A stretch of 64,000 nt of DNA from Dehalococcoidia bacterium (GCA_023228825.1 JALOAL010000005.1:119489-183488); one strand, 5' to 3'. Counted from the first letter of the stretch, positions 1 through 8,213 are shown. The notes: generated by a model not told the origin, from the letters alone. Translations and numbers: made by a program.

Positions 1-564
1 GCCGGTGCCGAGCGACGACACGAGCGACGCGAGGCCACCCGCGGCAGCGCGACCAGGTGCGACCTCCTGCGGCCGGTCCACCAGCCGCTTCAGTTCTTCC
101 GGGTCGTCCACGCTCATCAGCGAGGTGATGCGCTCCGGTGTGGCGCCCACCAGCACCGCGCGGTCGCCCAGGCGCACCAGGTGCAGCGTGCGGTTCGGGC
201 CCAGCGCGTGCGTCTCCACCACCTCGAGCGCTCCCAGTCCGCCGGCACGCCCTCCCTGGTGGACGCGGCGGACATACCAGCGCATGCCGGCCACGGCAGC
301 CCAGATCACCAGCACCACCAGCGCCAGGCGCGCGATGAGGCCGAACCAGTCGCCCGCGCCAAACGTCGAGACGCCCGCTCCCACCTCGCCGCCGGCGCCG
401 CTACCGGCGGCCTCCTGCGCAAACGCCGAGCCGGACACCACGAGCGCGGCCATGCCTCCACCGAGGGCGCCCAGAACAGCAGGGACAGCAGGGACACGAG
501 GGATGCGGGCGACACCGGCAACGCGGACGCCTCGAGAGTGAGGGAGCGGGAAGGGCGCGTGCAT
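1..564 (-). CDS. fliO: Flagellar biosynthetic protein FliO, partial (3' end outside window)
   Basis: The reading frame is open from an ATG at 564-562 to the left edge (188 codons, no stop), so the C-terminus is missing. FliO is a small membrane protein that helps assemble the flagellar type III export gate. The translation has an N-terminal hydrophobic stretch (about residues 30-50, ending SAFAQ, probably a signal peptide), one clear membrane segment at about residues 73-94 (WFGLIARLALVVLVIWAAV), then the FliO cytoplasmic part with LEVVETHALGPNRTLHLVRLG at about 113-133. It begins 2 bases after the fliN stop, the usual fliM-fliN-fliO order. Identification rests on topology, the conserved post-membrane segment and position; FliO is poorly conserved. 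FliP, FliQ and FliR are expected to follow beyond the window. Confidence 0.85.
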   Translation of the reverse strand, partial: MHAPFPLPHSRGVRVAGVARIPRVPAVPAVLGALGGGMAALVVSGSAFAQEAAGSGAGGEVGAGVSTFGAGDWFGLIARLALVVLVIWAAVAGMRWYVRRVHQGGRAGGLGALEVVETHALGPNRTLHLVRLGDRAVLVGATPERITSLMSVDDPEELKRLVDRPQEVAPGRAAAGGLASLVSSLGTG

Positions 565-566
565 GG

Positions 567-1652
567 CTACGCCCCCATCGCCTGCGCGCGGCGTCGCGGG
601 GAGACGATCTCCGTGACACGGACGCCGAAGTTCTCGTCCACCACCACCACTTCGCCACGCGCGATCAACTGCTCGTTGACCAGCACATCCACCGGCTCCC
701 CGGCGAGTTTGTTGAGTTCCACCACGGAGCCGGGCCCCAGGGAGAGCACCTCCTCCACAGTCAGGGTGCTGCGCCCAAGTTCCACCGTGACCCGCATGGA
801 GACGTCCATGATCAGGTCCAGCGAGCGGCGCTCCGCGCTGATGGGCGAGACGTCGCTCAGTGGGGGGAATCGCACCGGGTGAACATCCACGTCTTCGCGG
901 GCTCCTGCTCCAAAGGTCCCTGCGGGGCGCAGGGTCGAGATGTTGTCCATGCCCGCGTCCGCGTGCCCCGTCGCGTCCTCCACCGTGCCGGTGGCGAGGG
1001 AGACAAGGTCTTCCAGCGAGTCGAAGTCCGCCGCGTCCGGAGCGGCGCTGGGCGTCTCCGCGAACGCGTCCAGGAAGCGCTGCGGCGCCAGCAGCACCAT
1101 CGCCACCACCTCGGCGCCCAGGCCCAGGCTCAGGTCCACGCGCACCACGGGCTCACCCGCCGCCGCCTCCACGACCGCCGCGACGATCTCGCTCGCGTCG
1201 CCCACGCGGGCCGGCGCGGGGACGACCTCTATGCCCCGGAGGTCGTCGATGAAGAGGGTCATGGTCATGAGGTCGAAGAACTCGCGGACGGCGGCGGAGA
1301 TCATCTCCATCTGCGCGCGGGCGAAGTCCGCATCGGCCATACGCTCCGCGCCGGTCTCCACGCTCAGCAGCGTGCCCGCGTCCGCCAGGGAGACGAAGGC
1401 CGCGCCGCGGTGGCGGCCGCCGGAGGGCTCGGACATGGACAGGTCCATGCCCAGGTGGTCGGTTGCGGAGACCTCCGCGCTCAGGCCGGCGACGTCCGTC
1501 GTACTGAACGAGACCTCGCGCAGGCTGGGCCGCGTGCCGGTCAGGCTTTCCAGCCCGGTCAGCACCTTCTCGCGCAGCACGGGCGCCAGCGCGGACAGCG
1601 CCTCCGCCGCCGGGCCAAGCACCTCCCCCAGGGGATCCTGTTCACCTGCCAT
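567..1652 (-). CDS. fliN: Flagellar motor switch protein FliN (long, FliY-like)
   Basis: C-ring component that binds FliM and takes part in rotor switching and export. The last about 80 residues form the SpoA/FliN domain (LDLIMDVSMRVTVELGRSTL, then GSVVELNKLAGEPVDVLVN and GEVVVVDENFGVRVTEIV). The protein is 361 aa, much longer than enteric FliN (about 137), because it has a roughly 200-residue CheC-like N-terminal region as in FliY. I do not see the ExxN phosphatase signature of active CheC/FliY in it, so it may be structural only. The ATG at 1652 has a GGAGG ribosome site 5 nt upstream; an alternative GTG at 1670 overlaps the fliM stop as GTGA. Follows fliM in the motor operon. Confidence 0.93.
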   Translation of the reverse strand: MAGEQDPLGEVLGPAAEALSALAPVLREKVLTGLESLTGTRPSLREVSFSTTDVAGLSAEVSATDHLGMDLSMSEPSGGRHRGAAFVSLADAGTLLSVETGAERMADADFARAQMEMISAAVREFFDLMTMTLFIDDLRGIEVVPAPARVGDASEIVAAVVEAAAGEPVVRVDLSLGLGAEVVAMVLLAPQRFLDAFAETPSAAPDAADFDSLEDLVSLATGTVEDATGHADAGMDNISTLRPAGTFGAGAREDVDVHPVRFPPLSDVSPISAERRSLDLIMDVSMRVTVELGRSTLTVEEVLSLGPGSVVELNKLAGEPVDVLVNEQLIARGEVVVVDENFGVRVTEIVSPRRRAQAMGA

Positions 1653-1666
1653 GGTGTCCTCCGTCG

Positions 1667-2803
1667 TCACGCCGGCGCCTGCGCGCTGGTCGTCTCGTCC
1701 GTGTCGGCATCGCTCTCCGCCGCGCCGTCGGTGTCCTCCTCGGCCTCGAGGTCGTCGAGGACGAGCGTGGGGCGACGCGGGGCCACGGCGCGGTCTTCCT
1801 CCACCACGTCCGAGATCTGGATGCCCACGTGGCCGCTGACCACCCCCGGCAGGCCTCGGAAGCGCGTGTGCTCGCCGACCAGCACGTCCAGCGGGCGGCC
1901 CAGGCGGGCGTCCAGCACAAACGTGTCGCCCTCCTGCAGGCCCGCTATCGACCGCGCCGGCAGGTCCACCCCGCCCAGGCGCACCGAGAGTTCCAGGCGG
2001 GAGCGGTCGATGAGCCACTCCATGGCCATGCGCTCGTCGGCCGTGGGCGCGTGGCGGTTGCCGGAGGCGATCCACAACTGGGCGGACAGCGCGTGCGCCA
2101 CTGGCTCGATCACCGTGTACGGGAGACAGATCGACATCGCGCCGCGGTGGTTGCCCACGCTGATCTCGAAGAAGGCGGTCAGCACCACGTCTGTGGGAGC
2201 CGCCACCTGGATGAGCGAGGCGTCCTGCCCCACGTCCAGCAGGGAGGGCTCCACGGGGCGGACGCTGGACCACATCTCTTTCAGCGCCTGGCTGAACGTG
2301 CGTGAGAAGGAGCGCAGCAGGCCCACCTCCACCTCGCCCGCCTCGCGGCTGCGGTCGATGAGTGTGCCGTTGCCACCCAGCAGGCGGTCCACCACCTCCG
2401 CCGCGATGTCCATGCTGAACTCCACCACCATGCTGCCCCGCAGCGGACGCAGGCCCAGCACGTAGCAGACCGTGGGGCTCGTCACCTGGCTCTGCCACTC
2501 CTCGTACAGGCCCTGCTCCAGCGTGGACAGGCGCACCTGCACCAGCGTCCGCAGCCGCGAGGAGAACGAGGCGCCCAGCAGCCGGGCAAAGTGCTCGTGC
2601 ATGGACTGCAACGTCGCCCACTGTTCCTTGGAGAACTTGTCCGGGCGACGGAAGTCGTAGGTCTTGATCGCGGCGCCCATGGAGCGCTCCGCACGACGGC
2701 CAGAGGCCGCAGCCTCCTGATCGTCCTGCGTGGCGCCCTCGCCCGGCAGGTCGTTCAAGAGCGCATCGATCTCCCACTGGGAAAGCGCCCGTTGCTCAGC
2801 CAT
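1667..2803 (-). CDS. fliM: Flagellar motor switch protein FliM
   Basis: C-ring protein that receives phosphorylated CheY and sets rotation direction. At 378 aa it is near normal length. The N-terminus carries the CheY-binding peptide LSQWEIDALL (residues 8-17), followed by the CheC-like middle domain (YDFRRPDKFSKEQWATLQSMH near its start) and a C-terminal SpoA domain (ELSVRLGGVDLPARSIAGL, DVLVGEHTRFRGLPGVV). An acidic tail rich in D and E follows. The start ATG at 2803 is chosen because LSQxEID then sits at the usual N-terminal position. It lies 44 bp after fliL and its stop is linked to fliN. Confidence 0.96.
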   Translation of the reverse strand: MAEQRALSQWEIDALLNDLPGEGATQDDQEAAASGRRAERSMGAAIKTYDFRRPDKFSKEQWATLQSMHEHFARLLGASFSSRLRTLVQVRLSTLEQGLYEEWQSQVTSPTVCYVLGLRPLRGSMVVEFSMDIAAEVVDRLLGGNGTLIDRSREAGEVEVGLLRSFSRTFSQALKEMWSSVRPVEPSLLDVGQDASLIQVAAPTDVVLTAFFEISVGNHRGAMSICLPYTVIEPVAHALSAQLWIASGNRHAPTADERMAMEWLIDRSRLELSVRLGGVDLPARSIAGLQEGDTFVLDARLGRPLDVLVGEHTRFRGLPGVVSGHVGIQISDVVEEDRAVAPRRPTLVLDDLEAEEDTDGAAESDADTDETTSAQAPA

Positions 2804-2847
2804 CGTCTGCTCCACTGCCGCCTGGTCGGTCCGCCCCTGGGCGGGCT

Positions 2848-3486
2848 CTACTGGGTGATGAAGTTCAAGAAGAGGACGCGCACCACGCGCGGCTCCTCGA
2901 TCAGGTCGTCCACCGCGCGCTGGATCTCCGCCCGCAGCGCGTCCTTGCCCTCTGGCGTGGCGATCTCGCTGGCCGTGTGCCCGGTCACGATGCTGGTGAC
3001 CGCGTCCTCGATGAGGGCGCGCCCGCTGCCGATGGTGTGCTCGAACTGATCCATCAGGGCGACCAGTTCCGCCTCGCAGGCGTCGCCGCCGCCACCGGCG
3101 TCGACCGGGTGTGCGCCCGCGTACCGCCCATCCGTCACCACAGCGACCATCAGCGCGCCCGTCGCCGGAACCTCGGCGCGCGCGACGTGCGAGGACCTCC
3201 CGCAGCCGTTCAGCACGTGCTCCCACCTCGGGTCCTTCGTCTCGAACTCGATGGCCGTCTGCAACTTCAGGTAGACCGAGGGCGAGCCCCGCTCCGGGAG
3301 CAGGTTGAACACGCGGTCGCTCAGCGTGATGTGCGGCCCGAGTTTGCCGGGCACGCTCACCACCCGAGGCGTCTGCGCGCTGACCTCGCCGCCCACGCCG
3401 TCCAGCAGGAACGTGAAGGCGGCGAACGCGACCAGCGCTCCCACCACCACGCCCGCAACGGTCAGGACGATGGGCTTCTTCATCAC
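2848..3486 (-). CDS. fliL: Flagellar basal body-associated protein FliL
   Basis: Single-pass inner membrane protein that surrounds or supports the stator units. At 212 aa it has one N-terminal membrane segment (about residues 5-27, PIVLTVAGVVVGALVAFAAF) and a periplasmic-side domain ending VRVLFLNFITQ, the typical FliL C-terminus (LYxxFVTQ-like). A 40-residue stretch with glycines and two cysteines (about residues 93-135) is longer than in most FliL proteins. The ATG overlaps the motB stop as ATGA, so translation is probably coupled. Its place between motB and fliM matches many Gram-positive operons. Confidence 0.92.
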   Translation of the reverse strand: MMKKPIVLTVAGVVVGALVAFAAFTFLLDGVGGEVSAQTPRVVSVPGKLGPHITLSDRVFNLLPERGSPSVYLKLQTAIEFETKDPRWEHVLNGCGRSSHVARAEVPATGALMVAVVTDGRYAGAHPVDAGGGGDACEAELVALMDQFEHTIGSGRALIEDAVTSIVTGHTASEIATPEGKDALRAEIQRAVDDLIEEPRVVRVLFLNFITQ

Positions 3487-4265
3487 TCGACTCCGTCCGC
3501 CGCACCGGCGCCGGTGGGCTCAGCAACATCGCCACCCCCGATACGGGACGGCGGGTAGAGCAGCACGATGTCCGCGCGCCGGTTCAACGCGCGGCCTTCC
3601 GGGGTGAGGTTGTCCGCAATGGGGCGATGCTCGCCGTAGCCGGCCGCGAACGTGCGCGCCGGGTCCACGCCCAGGTCCTCCGTCAGGTAGCGCAGCACCG
3701 CCGTGGCGCGGGAGGAGGAGAGTTCCCAGTTGGAGGCGTATTTCTGAGTGGCCAGCGGGATGTTGTCCGTGTGCCCCTCCACGCGCACCTCGTTCGGCGT
3801 AGAGTTCACCGCCTCCGCCACGATCGCCAGCAGCGGCTTGGCCTCCTCCCGGATGTCCGCACTCGCGGAGGGAAAGACCAGGTTGTCCGCCAGGCGGATG
3901 ACAATGCGGTCCTCGTCACGGGTGACCAGGATCTGGCCCTGCAGGCCCGCCTCCCGCGTACGCTCGTCCACCAGGCGGCGGATCTGCTCCAGGTCAATGT
4001 CGACCGTGCCCGCCAGGTTGCGCTCCGGGACAATGCCGGTGCCGCCGTCCAGGATGGAACCGCCCGCCTCGGCGTTCTTCACGTCCACGTTGAACGCGTC
4101 CGCCAGCCCGCGGGCCAGCGCCTCGAATTTCACCTCGTTCGCGTCCGCCGTGGCGTACAGGATGATGAAGAAGCCCAGCAGCAGCGTGACCAGGTCCGCG
4201 TAGGAGATCACCCAGCGCTCGTCCGGGTGCTCCTCCGTGTGACCTCGACCTCGGCGGCGGCTCAT
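3483..4265 (-). CDS. motB: Flagellar motor stator protein MotB
   Basis: Peptidoglycan-anchored half of the proton- or sodium-driven stator. The N-terminal membrane segment (residues 18-40) contains the essential ion-carrying aspartate, D24, in WVISYADLVTLLLGFF. The C-terminal OmpA-like peptidoglycan-binding domain has VEGHTDNIP and the NWELSSSRATAVLRYL segment, ending NRRADIVLLYP. Length 260 aa is normal. It overlaps motA and fliL by ATGA junctions, so the three genes are probably translated as a unit. Ion specificity cannot be read from this sequence. Confidence 0.96.
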   Translation of the reverse strand: MSRRRGRGHTEEHPDERWVISYADLVTLLLGFFIILYATADANEVKFEALARGLADAFNVDVKNAEAGGSILDGGTGIVPERNLAGTVDIDLEQIRRLVDERTREAGLQGQILVTRDEDRIVIRLADNLVFPSASADIREEAKPLLAIVAEAVNSTPNEVRVEGHTDNIPLATQKYASNWELSSSRATAVLRYLTEDLGVDPARTFAAGYGEHRPIADNLTPEGRALNRRADIVLLYPPSRIGGGDVAEPTGAGAADGVE

Positions 4266-5062
4266 GCGGCGGCCTGACCGGCGGCGACGTCGTCGTCCTC
4301 TGGAGTGCGCGCCTCGGGGGCCAGGTAGGACTGCAACTTCTCGCGGACGATGCGGGGGTTGTCACCGGCCTGGATGGCCAGGATGCCCTCCAGGATCATC
4401 TCGCGGACCGTCTGCTCCTCGTTGGCGATGGCCTTCAACTTCATGGCCATCGGCAGGAGCACCACGTTGGCGAAGCCCACGCCGTAGAACGTGGCCACGA
4501 AGGCCACCGCAATGCCGTGGCCCAGTTCCGCCACGTCCCCACCCAGTTTCCCCAGCACCGTGATGAGGCCCATGACGGCCCCCAGCACGCCCAGCGTGGG
4601 CGAGAAGCCCGAGGCAGCCCGGAAGACCTCCGCCTTCTCGCTCTCCCGCTGCACCCCGCCTTCGATCTCGATCTCCAGGATGGAGCGCAGCGCCTCCGGG
4701 TCCGTGCCGTCGATCATCAGCGTCAGGCCCTTGCGGGCGAAGTCGTCGCCCACGTTCTGCGCGTCGTCCTCCAGCGACAGCAGGCCCTCGCGGCGCGCCT
4801 TGTCCGCCATGCTCACCAGCCGCGAGGCCATCTCGTGCGGCTCCGGCCCTCCGCCGCCCTGCAGCGCGCGGCGGTAGGACGCAGGGATGCTCTTCACCTG
4901 CGCCGGCGGGAACGAGGCAATAGTGGCGCCCAGGGTGCCGACCACCACGATCATGAATCCCGGCAGGTTCATCAGCGACACCATGGCGCCGCCCTCCACG
5001 ACGAATCCGCCCAGGATGCCGATGGCGGCAATCAACAGCCCTGCGATCGTCGTGGCGCCCAC
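4262..5062 (-). CDS. motA: Flagellar motor stator protein MotA
   Basis: Membrane half of the stator ion channel; couples ion flow to torque on FliG. At 266 aa it has four hydrophobic segments (about residues 4-24, 31-50, 150-170 and 183-205) and the large cytoplasmic loop with the charged region ADKARREGLLSLE used to contact FliG. The start is a GTG at 5062 with a GGGGGAGG ribosome site upstream. It lies 40 bp after flbD and overlaps motB by ATGA. Order flbD-motA-motB-fliL-fliM is the classic arrangement. Confidence 0.96.
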   Translation of the reverse strand: MGATTIAGLLIAAIGILGGFVVEGGAMVSLMNLPGFMIVVVGTLGATIASFPPAQVKSIPASYRRALQGGGGPEPHEMASRLVSMADKARREGLLSLEDDAQNVGDDFARKGLTLMIDGTDPEALRSILEIEIEGGVQRESEKAEVFRAASGFSPTLGVLGAVMGLITVLGKLGGDVAELGHGIAVAFVATFYGVGFANVVLLPMAMKLKAIANEEQTVREMILEGILAIQAGDNPRIVREKLQSYLAPEARTPEDDDVAAGQAAA

Positions 5063-5102
5063 TCGTGCCTCCCCCTGCTTCCGCGCTCCCGAGCCGGGCC
5101 CG

Positions 5103-5321
5103 TCAGTCCCGGACCAGGCTCAGCGGCGGGCGGCCCACGCCGCCGTACACCGAGCGCCGGTACTCCAGCACCCGCGCAACCACCTCGTCCGTCGACTCCA
5201 GCACCACGAACGAGTGGCCGTTGAACAGCACGATGTGGGTGTCCGGAGTGCTCTCCACGCTCTGGATGAACTCCGCGTTCAGGACGAACTCGCTGCGGTC
5301 CAGGCGGGTGACTCGGATCAT
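5103..5321 (-). CDS. flbD: FlbD-family flagellar protein
   Basis: Small (72 aa) protein of the FlbD family found between flgE and motA in many Gram-positive flagellar operons; its exact role is not settled. It begins MIRVTRLDRSEFVLNAEFIQ and has NGHSFVVLESTDEVVARVLEYRR, both family-typical. The ATG has GGAGG 7 nt upstream. In this genome it is the first gene of the motor operon, because its usual upstream neighbour flgE lies 34 kb away. A shared flagellar promoter-like element sits 84 bp upstream. Confidence 0.9.
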   Translation of the reverse strand: MIRVTRLDRSEFVLNAEFIQSVESTPDTHIVLFNGHSFVVLESTDEVVARVLEYRRSVYGGVGRPPLSLVRD

Positions 5322-5405
5322 GGGAGCGCCTCCGGCGTCACGGCAGCCGCGAGGACCTCGCAGCCCGGTGACGTGGCCGCCATTGTTCGGCTGCGGCGCT
5401 CCCTC

Positions 5406-5425
5406 CCGTATCGGGGACTCCCCGC
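5406..5425 (-). promoter_or_regulatory. Candidate flagellar promoter element, site 1 (flbD-motA operon)
   Basis: Read on the minus strand the site is GCGGGGAGTCCCCGATACGG, 84 nt before the flbD start and in the gap after the response regulator gene. Close relatives occur at 50098, 52160, 55085, 56492, 59299 and 63566. The CCCCGATA part resembles a sigma-28 -10 element (GCCGATAA), but no matching -35 TAAA is visible, so it could also be a regulator site. Confidence 0.5.
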
Positions 5426-5469
5426 ACCCTCGCCCCCGCACTCCCCGAGGTTGCACGCGAGCGCGGCGA

Positions 5470-5521
5470 GGCAGCGGCCCAGGCAGCGGCAAGGCAGCGG
5501 CAAGGCAGCGGCAAGGCAGCG
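5470..5521. repeat. 11-bp tandem repeat, about 4.5 copies
   Basis: Copies of GGCAGCGGCAA (the first copy with CCCA at its end) run head to tail in the 278-bp gap between the response regulator gene and flbD. No reading frame uses it. Similar short arrays occur at other gene junctions in this window. Confidence 0.9.
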
Positions 5522-5599
5522 TCGCGCGCACGCAGAGCAGCACCCGCAGGCCCTCGGCAGGACGCCGAGGCGCGGGCGGCGGCAGGCGTCGGAGGGAGG

Positions 5600-6004
5600 C
5601 TAGGAGGGGCGGCGGTCGCGCGGGAGGAGCGAGGTCAGCAAGCCGCGCAGGTCGGCGATCGTGAACGGCTTGGGCAGGAACGCGTCTGCACCGGCGGCCT
5701 TGATCTCGTGCTCCTGCAGGTCGTCGCTGTAGGCGGACATGGCGATCACCGGAACCAGGTCCCAGCGGTGCTGCTCCCGGATGCGGCTCGCCAACTCCGC
5801 ACCGCCCATCCGAGGCATGCGGATGTCCGTGAGCAGCAGGTCCGGCTCCAGGCCGTCCTCCAGCGCCGCGAGGGCTTCCTGACCGTCCGCGCACAGCACC
5901 GAGTCGAAGCCGGCCGCGCGCAGGGCAATGCCCAGCATCGCGCGGACGCTCTCTTCGTCTTCGGCCACCAGCACCAGGGGGCGTTCTCCGCCAGCCGTTT
6001 CCAC
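5600..6004 (-). CDS. Single-domain response regulator (CheY-like)
   Basis: A 134-aa receiver domain with no output domain. The acidic pair E15/D16, the phosphoacceptor D60 (LLLTDIRMP), S90 in the Thr/Ser position and K112 (FLPKPF) are all present, so it should be phosphorylated normally. The start is a GTG at 6004 that places the domain directly at the N-terminus. No kinase gene is next to it. It could serve as CheY for the nearby motor genes, but the ordinary DIRMP and KPF motifs are shared with many non-chemotaxis receivers, so this is inference. Confidence 0.9.
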   Translation of the reverse strand: METAGGERPLVLVAEDEESVRAMLGIALRAAGFDSVLCADGQEALAALEDGLEPDLLLTDIRMPRMGGAELASRIREQHRWDLVPVIAMSAYSDDLQEHEIKAAGADAFLPKPFTIADLRGLLTSLLPRDRRPS

Positions 6005-6056
6005 GCGCGAGATGTTGTCACACCCCCACCGGGCGCACGAGCACCGGGACGCGGCG

Positions 6057-6078
6057 AGGGCGGCCGAAAGGCCGCCCT
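6057..6078 (-). terminator. GAAA-tetraloop hairpin after the NarL-type regulator gene
   Basis: A perfect 9-bp GC-rich stem (6057-6065 with 6070-6078) closed by GAAA, 86 bp downstream of the regulator stop codon. There is no clear U-tract, so terminator function is likely but not certain. Confidence 0.55.
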
Positions 6079-6163
6079 ACATACATCCTTCACCGGCTCG
6101 TCAGGAAATTGCCAGCGCGGGCGCCTCGCAATGGCCGTGCTGGCTCGGCCGTGCGAGCGCCTG

Positions 6164-6922
6164 CTAGATCGCCTGGCGCTCGACGTCCATGGAGGAGGCG
6201 CCGTCCAGGCTGACCAGGCCGCGCCTGATGGCGTAGCGGATCAGGTCCGTGCGGTTCTTCGCGTGCAGTTTCGTCATGATGTGGGCGCGGTGCGCCTCCA
6301 CCGTCTTCACGCTGATCACCAGTTCGTCCGCGATCGCCTGGTTAGAGAGGCCTTCCGCGATCAATTGCAGCACCTCACGCTCACGCGGGGTCAACGTGTC
6401 GTAGCCGGTCTTGCCCTCGGGCTGCTTCGCCTGCATGAGGACGTCGTTGACAGAGATCTCCTCGGAGACCGAGGTGGAGAAGTAGGTGTTGCCGCGGCGG
6501 ACAGACTGGATCGCCAGCAGCAACTCCTCCATGTCAGAGTTCTTGACCACGTACCCAGAGGCCCCGGCGCGCAGGGCCTGCAGCAGGCGCTCGTCCTCCA
6601 GGTAGGCGGTCAGGATGAGGACGCGCGTGCTGGGGGAGCGCTTCACGATCTGGCGGGTGGCGTCAATGCCGTTCAGCCCGGGCATGACCATGTCCATCAG
6701 CACCACGTCCGGCGCGAGGCGCTCCGCAGCCTCCACCGCATCCCGACCGTTGGTCGCCTCGCCCACCACCTCCAGACCGGGTTGCGCCTCCAGCAGCATG
6801 CGCAGGGCCTGGCGCAACAGTGCGTGGTCGTCCGCCACGAGCAGGCGGATGTGGGAACTGCTCCGCGCGGCCGGGCGCACCCGGGTAATCGGCGCATTGC
6901 GGTCCGTCATGTGGTCGTTCAT
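6164..6922 (-). CDS. NarL/FixJ-family response regulator
   Basis: A 252-aa DNA-binding response regulator. The receiver domain has D31/D32, phosphoacceptor D77 (VVLMDMVMPGLNG) and VVKNSDMEELL near its end. The C-terminal LuxR-type helix-turn-helix is complete (LTPREREVLQLIAEGLSNQ, then IADELVISVKTVEAH). Its first about 23 residues are low-complexity, and an internal ATG (residue 5) is an alternative start. No histidine kinase is adjacent, so the input signal is unknown. The small gene at 6992 lies 69 bp upstream on the same strand. Confidence 0.92.
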   Translation of the reverse strand: MNDHMTDRNAPITRVRPAARSSSHIRLLVADDHALLRQALRMLLEAQPGLEVVGEATNGRDAVEAAERLAPDVVLMDMVMPGLNGIDATRQIVKRSPSTRVLILTAYLEDERLLQALRAGASGYVVKNSDMEELLLAIQSVRRGNTYFSTSVSEEISVNDVLMQAKQPEGKTGYDTLTPREREVLQLIAEGLSNQAIADELVISVKTVEAHRAHIMTKLHAKNRTDLIRYAIRRGLVSLDGASSMDVERQAI

Positions 6923-6991
6923 AGAGCGGGTCTCCCGGCTTCGACTCAGAGAATATGCACGTTGTCACGAGAATGGAAACGCGAGCGGTGC

Positions 6992-7195
6992 TTACGCCGG
7001 CTTCTTGTCGCCTGGACTGCGCTGGGAATAAGTGGATGACTGAGTAAGTTCGCGATGGTCGTCGAAGCGCTCAGAACCTTCGGCCTGTGCCGGGAAGAGT
7101 CGAGCGCTACCGCAACGCTTGCAGCGGCCAGTGACGGCGCCAGCCGTGGGCTCGTCCAGGAGCCAGTGGTGGACGCAGCGGGGCGCCCCGGGCAT
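6992..7195 (-). CDS. Small Cys-containing protein, possible zinc ribbon
   Basis: A 67-aa protein of unknown function. It has one CxxC pair (GRCKRCGSARLFPA) plus an upstream C-x-H-H-W (CVHHWLLDEPTAG), which together could bind one zinc. Start ATG at 7195 is chosen because it directly precedes the conserved part; a longer frame to 7279 is possible. The same C-H-H-W...GRCKxCG pattern is familiar from small hypothetical proteins in Chloroflexota and Actinobacteria (from memory, not searched). It lies upstream of the NarL-type regulator and could be co-transcribed. Confidence 0.65.
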   Translation of the reverse strand: MPGAPRCVHHWLLDEPTAGAVTGRCKRCGSARLFPAQAEGSERFDDHRELTQSSTYSQRSPGDKKPA

Positions 7196-7337
7196 GGCTG
7201 ATACAGGGTCAGTGTGTGGCGCCAACGGGTTCCTCCGTCTCTCGCCTCGGGCCGCAGTGCGTAGAAGCCGCACGGTCACGACGTACGTGCTGGCGGCGCT
7301 ACGAGGCCATCCTAGAGATCGGCTCAGGAAACCCTTA

Positions 7338-7352
7338 TAGGGGGAACCCCTA
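7338..7352. promoter_or_regulatory. 15-bp palindrome TAGGGG-GAA-CCCCTA
   Basis: A perfect 6+3+6 inverted repeat in a relatively AT-rich part of the 293-bp gap, about 143 bp before the small zinc protein gene. It is a plausible operator for a dimeric regulator, for example the neighbouring LuxR-type protein. Nothing else is recognised in this gap. Confidence 0.35.
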
Positions 7353-7488
7353 AGGTTCGATCAGCGCTTCCCTCATTCAGCGCGAATGTCAGTGAGGGGA
7401 TGCGCGGACTATTCGTCCGCGTATCCCCCACTCTTACCTGCCGGACTGCTGGAAGCCCCGGACTGCTGGGAGTCGGTGTCCCCCGGGC

Positions 7489-7800
7489 CTACGGCGTGTC
7501 CGACCTGGCGCTGAAGGAGAACTCGTGGTGGGAGTCCTCTTCCACAATGCGGGTCAGTTCAGAGCGCAGCGCCAGCGCACGCGAGTGTTGCGCCGCATCC
7601 TCCGCCGCGTCCTGGGTCTCCCACGCCCCCACGCGGCCAAACCGCCGCGCGTCCGTCGGCGCCGAGGGGTACGGCGACAGGATGTAGCCGCCCAGGTACC
7701 CGCCCTGCTCCCGGTAGAAGGTGGACAACTGATTCAGCAGTTCCACCAGGCGATCCTCTTGACCGTCCTTCGCGTTCATGTGTGAGACGCGCACGAACAT
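7489..7800 (-). CDS. ABM-domain (antibiotic biosynthesis monooxygenase-like) protein
   Basis: A 103-aa dimeric alpha-beta barrel type protein. FVRVSHMNAKDGQEDRLVEL, then FYREQGGYLGGYIL and GRVGAWETQDAAEDAAQ follow the usual ABM order of strand, helix, strand, helix. Substrate unknown; family members include monooxygenases, heme-degrading enzymes and many uncharacterised proteins. The ATG at 7800 has GGAGAGG upstream; a longer frame reaches 7923 but would run through the hairpin there. No catalytic residues can be assigned. Confidence 0.75.
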   Translation of the reverse strand: MFVRVSHMNAKDGQEDRLVELLNQLSTFYREQGGYLGGYILSPYPSAPTDARRFGRVGAWETQDAAEDAAQHSRALALRSELTRIVEEDSHHEFSFSARSDTP

Positions 7801-7922
7801 GCGGGTTTCCTCTCCGGCCACGCCTCCGCGCGAGCGCGTCAGATGGCGTGGCATAGGTATTACAGGCACAGGTATAGCAGGGAGGCGAGCCGTGCCGCAC
7901 CCTCCGGAATCCGGACACCACA

Positions 7923-7954
7923 ACAGCGCTTCCGCGTTACCGCGGAAGCGCTGT
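7923..7954 (-). terminator. 14-bp stem hairpin after the zinc-ribbon gene
   Basis: Perfect inverted repeat 7923-7936 with 7941-7954, loop TTAC, 46 bp beyond the zinc-ribbon gene stop. It separates that riboswitch-controlled gene from the ABM gene and is a good intrinsic terminator stem. Confidence 0.7.
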
Positions 7955-8000
7955 AGGAGCAGTGCCTGCTATGGGAACAGCCGAATAGAGTCGACCGGGA

Positions 8001-8213
8001 CTAGAGGCGGAGTTTACCGTGTGACGGCTGGCGCCGGCGCTGCTTGCCGGCTGCCAGGCGCTCCTCCTCAGCGATCGCCTTCGGGTCGGCGCGCTGGGCC
8101 TCGTGGACGTAGCCGCAGGCCACGCACGTGCCGAACTTGCCGTACCAGTCGTCCTCAATGATCATCAGTCCGCGACAACGCGGGCACTTCTTCGGCGGCG
8201 CACTTATAATCAT
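8001..8213 (-). CDS. Small zinc-ribbon protein under a c-di-AMP riboswitch
   Basis: A 70-aa protein with two CxxC knuckles, CPRCRGLM and CVACGYVHEAQR (C10, C13, C30, C33), separated by 16 residues: a classic zinc ribbon. The C-terminal third is basic (GKQRRRQPSHGKLRL), so it may bind nucleic acid, but no function is known. The ATG at 8213 has GGAGG 5 nt upstream. Its mRNA appears to start near 8422, giving a leader of about 200 nt that contains the riboswitch described separately. The gene is followed by a strong hairpin, so it looks monocistronic. Confidence 0.8.
   Translation of the reverse strand: MIISAPPKKCPRCRGLMIIEDDWYGKFGTCVACGYVHEAQRADPKAIAEEERLAAGKQRRRQPSHGKLRL

Noticed and set aside
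5..541. 178-codon plus-strand frame at the left edge
   Set aside because: It is antisense to the FliO frame, which has a membrane segment, a correct position after fliN and an open frame to the edge.
3538..3556. CCCCGATACGGGACGG inside motB on the plus strand
   Set aside because: It resembles the shared flagellar element but lies within coding sequence, faces away from any plus-strand gene and lacks the GGGGAGT half.
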